8,478 nucleotides of DNA, taken from the NCBI GenBank assembly GCA_964454265.1, contig CAYVXD010000159.1:1-8478 (forward strand), written 5' to 3'. Shown here one piece after another: positions 7,466-8,478 of the stretch (within the stretch, counting starts at the first letter, position 1; each line of letters starts with the position of its first letter). Origin of the DNA: JAUWMI01 sp964454265. GTDB taxonomy: Bacteria > Sumerlaeota > Sumerlaeia > MWCT01 > JAUWMI01. Position numbers and translations under genes: made by a program. The notes below the pieces were generated by a model, which saw only the letters and a program-made list of their open reading frames with translations, made no database searches and had not been told where the DNA came from.

Positions 7466-7600
7466 GTCCTAACCACAGGAATTATCCATTATTGGGTTTA
7501 GATTATATAGAATAGTCTCTCTATGGCATTCTTCAATCAAAACAGGACACAAGGTGAACTTTCAATTCTACCATTAACTTATGCGAAGATCAATAAATGT

Positions 7601-7796
7601 GGTTATTTCTTAAAATGAGTGTTAGTTTGCTTATGTCTTAAAGCGAGTGTTAATTTGGTCATTTCTTAAAACGAGTGATAGGGTGGTCATTTATTAAAAT
7701 GAGTGTTGATTTGGTTATATCTTAAAGCGAGTGCTAATCTGGTTATTTCTTAAAATGAGTGTTGATTTGTCTATTTCTTAAAACGAGTATTCATTT
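7601..7796. repeat. Seven head-to-tail 28-bp tandem repeats
   Basis: The units start at 7601, 7629, 7657, 7685, 7713, 7741 and 7769, each exactly 28 bp with no spacer or indel. The unit begins GGTTATTT and carries the core CTTAAAAYGAGTGTT, then a T-rich end. Units differ at a few positions, and the core variants AATGAG, AGCGAG and AACGAG recur in the order A-B-C-A-B-A-C, which implies duplication of groups of units. The units contain stops in their frames and are not coding. Options include transposase-binding repeats from an IS21-like end, protein-binding iterons, or a simple minisatellite. No transposase is in the window. Confidence 0.85.
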
Positions 7797-7800
7797 ACTA

Positions 7801-7841
7801 TATCCCCTCCCCCTCGATGGGGGAGGGATAGGGAGGGGGTG
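7801..7841 (-). repeat. Left CCCTCCCC hairpin repeat flanking DUF559
   Basis: TATCCCCTCCCCC (7801-7813) pairs with GGGGGAGGGATA (7819-7830) with one bulged base, leaving a five-base loop; a further GGGAGGGGGTGA tail runs to 7842. On the minus strand it reads TCACCCCCTCCCTATCCC and onward, aligning with the repeat at 8190-8230, so the two copies face each other across the DUF559 gene. It begins four bases after the 28-bp array. Its AGGGGG tail (7834-7839) is also the only Shine-Dalgarno-like sequence for the gene. Confidence 0.7.
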
Positions 7842-7850
7842 AATTAAGCG

Positions 7851-8261
7851 TTGCGCGTGAAGTTTATCAATATAATAGCCAAGAATCTTAGGAAGAGGTC
7901 TACGCATGCAGAGATTTTATTGTGGAGGCATTTACGAGCAAAACAGTTAGAAGGGCTCAAGTTTAAGAGACAACAGCCCATTGGCAATTATATAGTGGAT
8001 TTTGTTTGCTTTAAAAAACGGATAGTAATAGAAGTAGATGGTGGACAGCATGCCATAGAAAAAGACAAGGATAGGGAAAGAGATAAATGGCTTGAAGGGC
8101 AAGGTTTTAGAGTTCTAAGGTTTTGGAATAATGAAGTTTTAATGAATACAGAAGGGGTATTAGAAGTGATAAGGGGGGAATTGTTTGAATCACCCTCCCC
8201 TAACCCCTCCCATCAAGGGAGGGGGAAAGGTAAAGGGGAGACCACGGGAGGGGGAAATTAG
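7851..8261 (+). CDS. DUF559 family endonuclease-like protein (Vsr-like, PD-(D/E)XK fold)
   Basis: The family is related to the very-short-patch-repair nuclease Vsr; its cellular role is unsettled. In the 136 residues I see the HAEILLWRHLR helix (Glu21), FKRQQPIGNYIVDF with Asp50, then VIEVDGGQH with Glu61, Asp63 and His67, followed by D-x-x-R and the RVLRFWNNEVLMN strand-helix (88-99). The putative catalytic residues are intact. The folded domain ends near residue 112; residues 114-136 (SPSPNPSHQGRG and on) are encoded by the flanking repeat and purine-rich array, so the natural tail is a read-through of repeat DNA. An in-frame TAA at 7845 limits the start to TTG 7851 or GTG 7857; the latter gives the more usual MKFIN opening. 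It is clearly AT-richer than the ABC operon and stands alone, consistent with horizontal arrival. Confidence 0.88.
   Translation: MRVKFINIIAKNLRKRSTHAEILLWRHLRAKQLEGLKFKRQQPIGNYIVDFVCFKKRIVIEVDGGQHAIEKDKDRERDKWLEGQGFRVLRFWNNEVLMNTEGVLEVIRGELFESPSPNPSHQGRGKGKGETTGGGN
8190..8230 (+). repeat. Right CCCTCCCC hairpin repeat, overlapping the DUF559 3' end
   Basis: CCCCTCCC (8204-8211) and GGGAGGGG (8217-8224) form a perfect 8-bp stem around ATCAA. It starts TCACCCTCCCCTAACCCC, matching the minus strand of 7801-7841 apart from small indels in the C and G runs. The pair is therefore an inverted repeat of about 40 bp per arm bracketing the nuclease gene. This copy lies inside the reading frame and encodes the Ser, Pro, Asn, His, Gln and Gly-rich tail of the protein. 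Confidence 0.75.
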
Positions 8262-8440
8262 GAATAAAGTCAAGGAAGGGGGAAATAGGAAATAAATTCA
8301 AGGGAAGGGGAAAGGTAAAAAGGAAATCAAAGGAAGGGAAAAGGAAAAAAGGAAATCAATAAAAGGGAAAGATACAAAGGAAACCAAGGAAGGGGAAAAT
8401 CGGAAATAGCTCAAGGGAGGGAAAGGCTAGAGAGTTCTGG
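8214..8440. repeat. Purine-rich degenerate tandem array, period about 28 nt
   Basis: Units begin with CAAGGGAGGGG-like sequence at 8214, 8243, 8271, 8299, 8328, 8357, 8385 and 8412, with lengths of 27-29 nt. The plus strand is almost entirely A and G. The first unit coincides with the right arm of the hairpin repeat; the last two coincide with DUF559-like coding sequence. The first unit and most of the second are translated as the DUF559 tail. Divergence between units suggests an old or fast-decaying array. Confidence 0.65.
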
Positions 8441-8478
8441 AGCTTTGGAACAGCAAAGCGTTAATGAATATAGAAACG
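8404..8478 (+). pseudogene. Decayed second DUF559 copy, C-terminal part, running off the window
   Basis: Bases 8431-8478 match 8109-8156 of the intact DUF559 gene at 35 of 48 positions without gaps. The frame reads RVLELWNSKALMNIET against RVLRFWNNEVLMNTEG. Upstream, 8404-8430 gives K-*-L-K-G-G-K-G-* against K-W-L-E-G-Q-G-F, so the Trp codon TGG has become TAG and the Phe codon is also TAG, with one extra codon. Weaker similarity (19 of 27 bases) continues back to 8385. The N-terminal half, including the catalytic residues, is absent and replaced by the purine-rich array. More of its 3' end may lie beyond the window. Confidence 0.65.

Larger units (their letters stand above)
7161..7850. other. 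Long gene-free, repeat-filled region between the operon and the DUF559 gene
   Basis: No convincing gene is present on either strand. It holds a weak palindrome after the operon (7169-7180), a nested-palindrome element (7391-7465), seven 28-bp tandem units (7601-7796) and a GC-rich hairpin repeat (7801-7841). The stretches 7191-7390 and 7466-7600 are AT-rich and I see nothing recognisable in them. Confidence 0.7.

Noticed and set aside
7283..7501. 72-codon plus-strand ORF starting GTG 7283
   Set aside because: The first 40 residues are hydrophobic, but there is no Shine-Dalgarno and the second half is a translation of the palindromic element at 7391-7465.
7601..7796. CRISPR array
   Set aside because: The 28-bp unit length fits a CRISPR repeat, but the units are directly adjacent with no spacers and they diverge from each other; no cas genes are visible.

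Overview
The window is bacterial chromosomal DNA, probably from an uncultured organism assembled as a scaffold: ten Ns interrupt it at 3990-3999. The phylum cannot be fixed from the sequence. Three things would fit a planctomycete-related or other candidate-phylum genome: the operon type, the intergenic CGCAAAG-type repeat at the left end, and a DUF559 gene wrapped in CCCTCCCC-type repeats. That placement is an inference from recalled patterns, not a search result.

Positions 1-375 hold no convincing gene. They carry a CGCAAAG inverted repeat at the very start, a plausible sigma70-like promoter (147-176), a decayed copy of the repeat, and a strong Shine-Dalgarno followed by an 11-codon leader ORF that runs into the first gene.

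Positions 376-7160 form one tightly packed plus-strand operon. Its genes are a large secreted or membrane-anchored protein with a glutamine-amidotransferase-like domain and two membrane helices, an ABC transporter ATPase, a polytopic ABC-2 type permease, and a membrane-anchored coiled-coil protein with a C-terminal zinc ribbon. The junctions are ATGA, ATGA and GTGA overlaps, so translation is probably coupled and the products probably act as one envelope complex. The substrate is unknown. The start of the permease gene is broken: the expected ATGA start at 3818 leads to a stop at 3869, followed by A-rich, T-poor sequence and the N gap, and the reading frame resumes at 4000. An assembly fault at a contig join is the likeliest reason.

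Positions 7161-8478 differ in character: AT-richer and full of repeats. In order they contain a GTAGGGGCG-ended nested-palindrome element (7391-7465), an exact 28-bp x 7 tandem array (7601-7796), a CCCTCCCC hairpin repeat (7801-7841), a DUF559 (Vsr-like, PD-(D/E)XK superfamily) endonuclease gene (7851-8261), an inverted second copy of the hairpin repeat forming the gene's 3' end, a purine-rich degenerate tandem array with a period of about 28 nt, and the start of a decayed second DUF559 copy at the window edge. The DUF559 gene and its paired inverted repeats are the best candidate for an under-described mobile or repeat-propagating unit.
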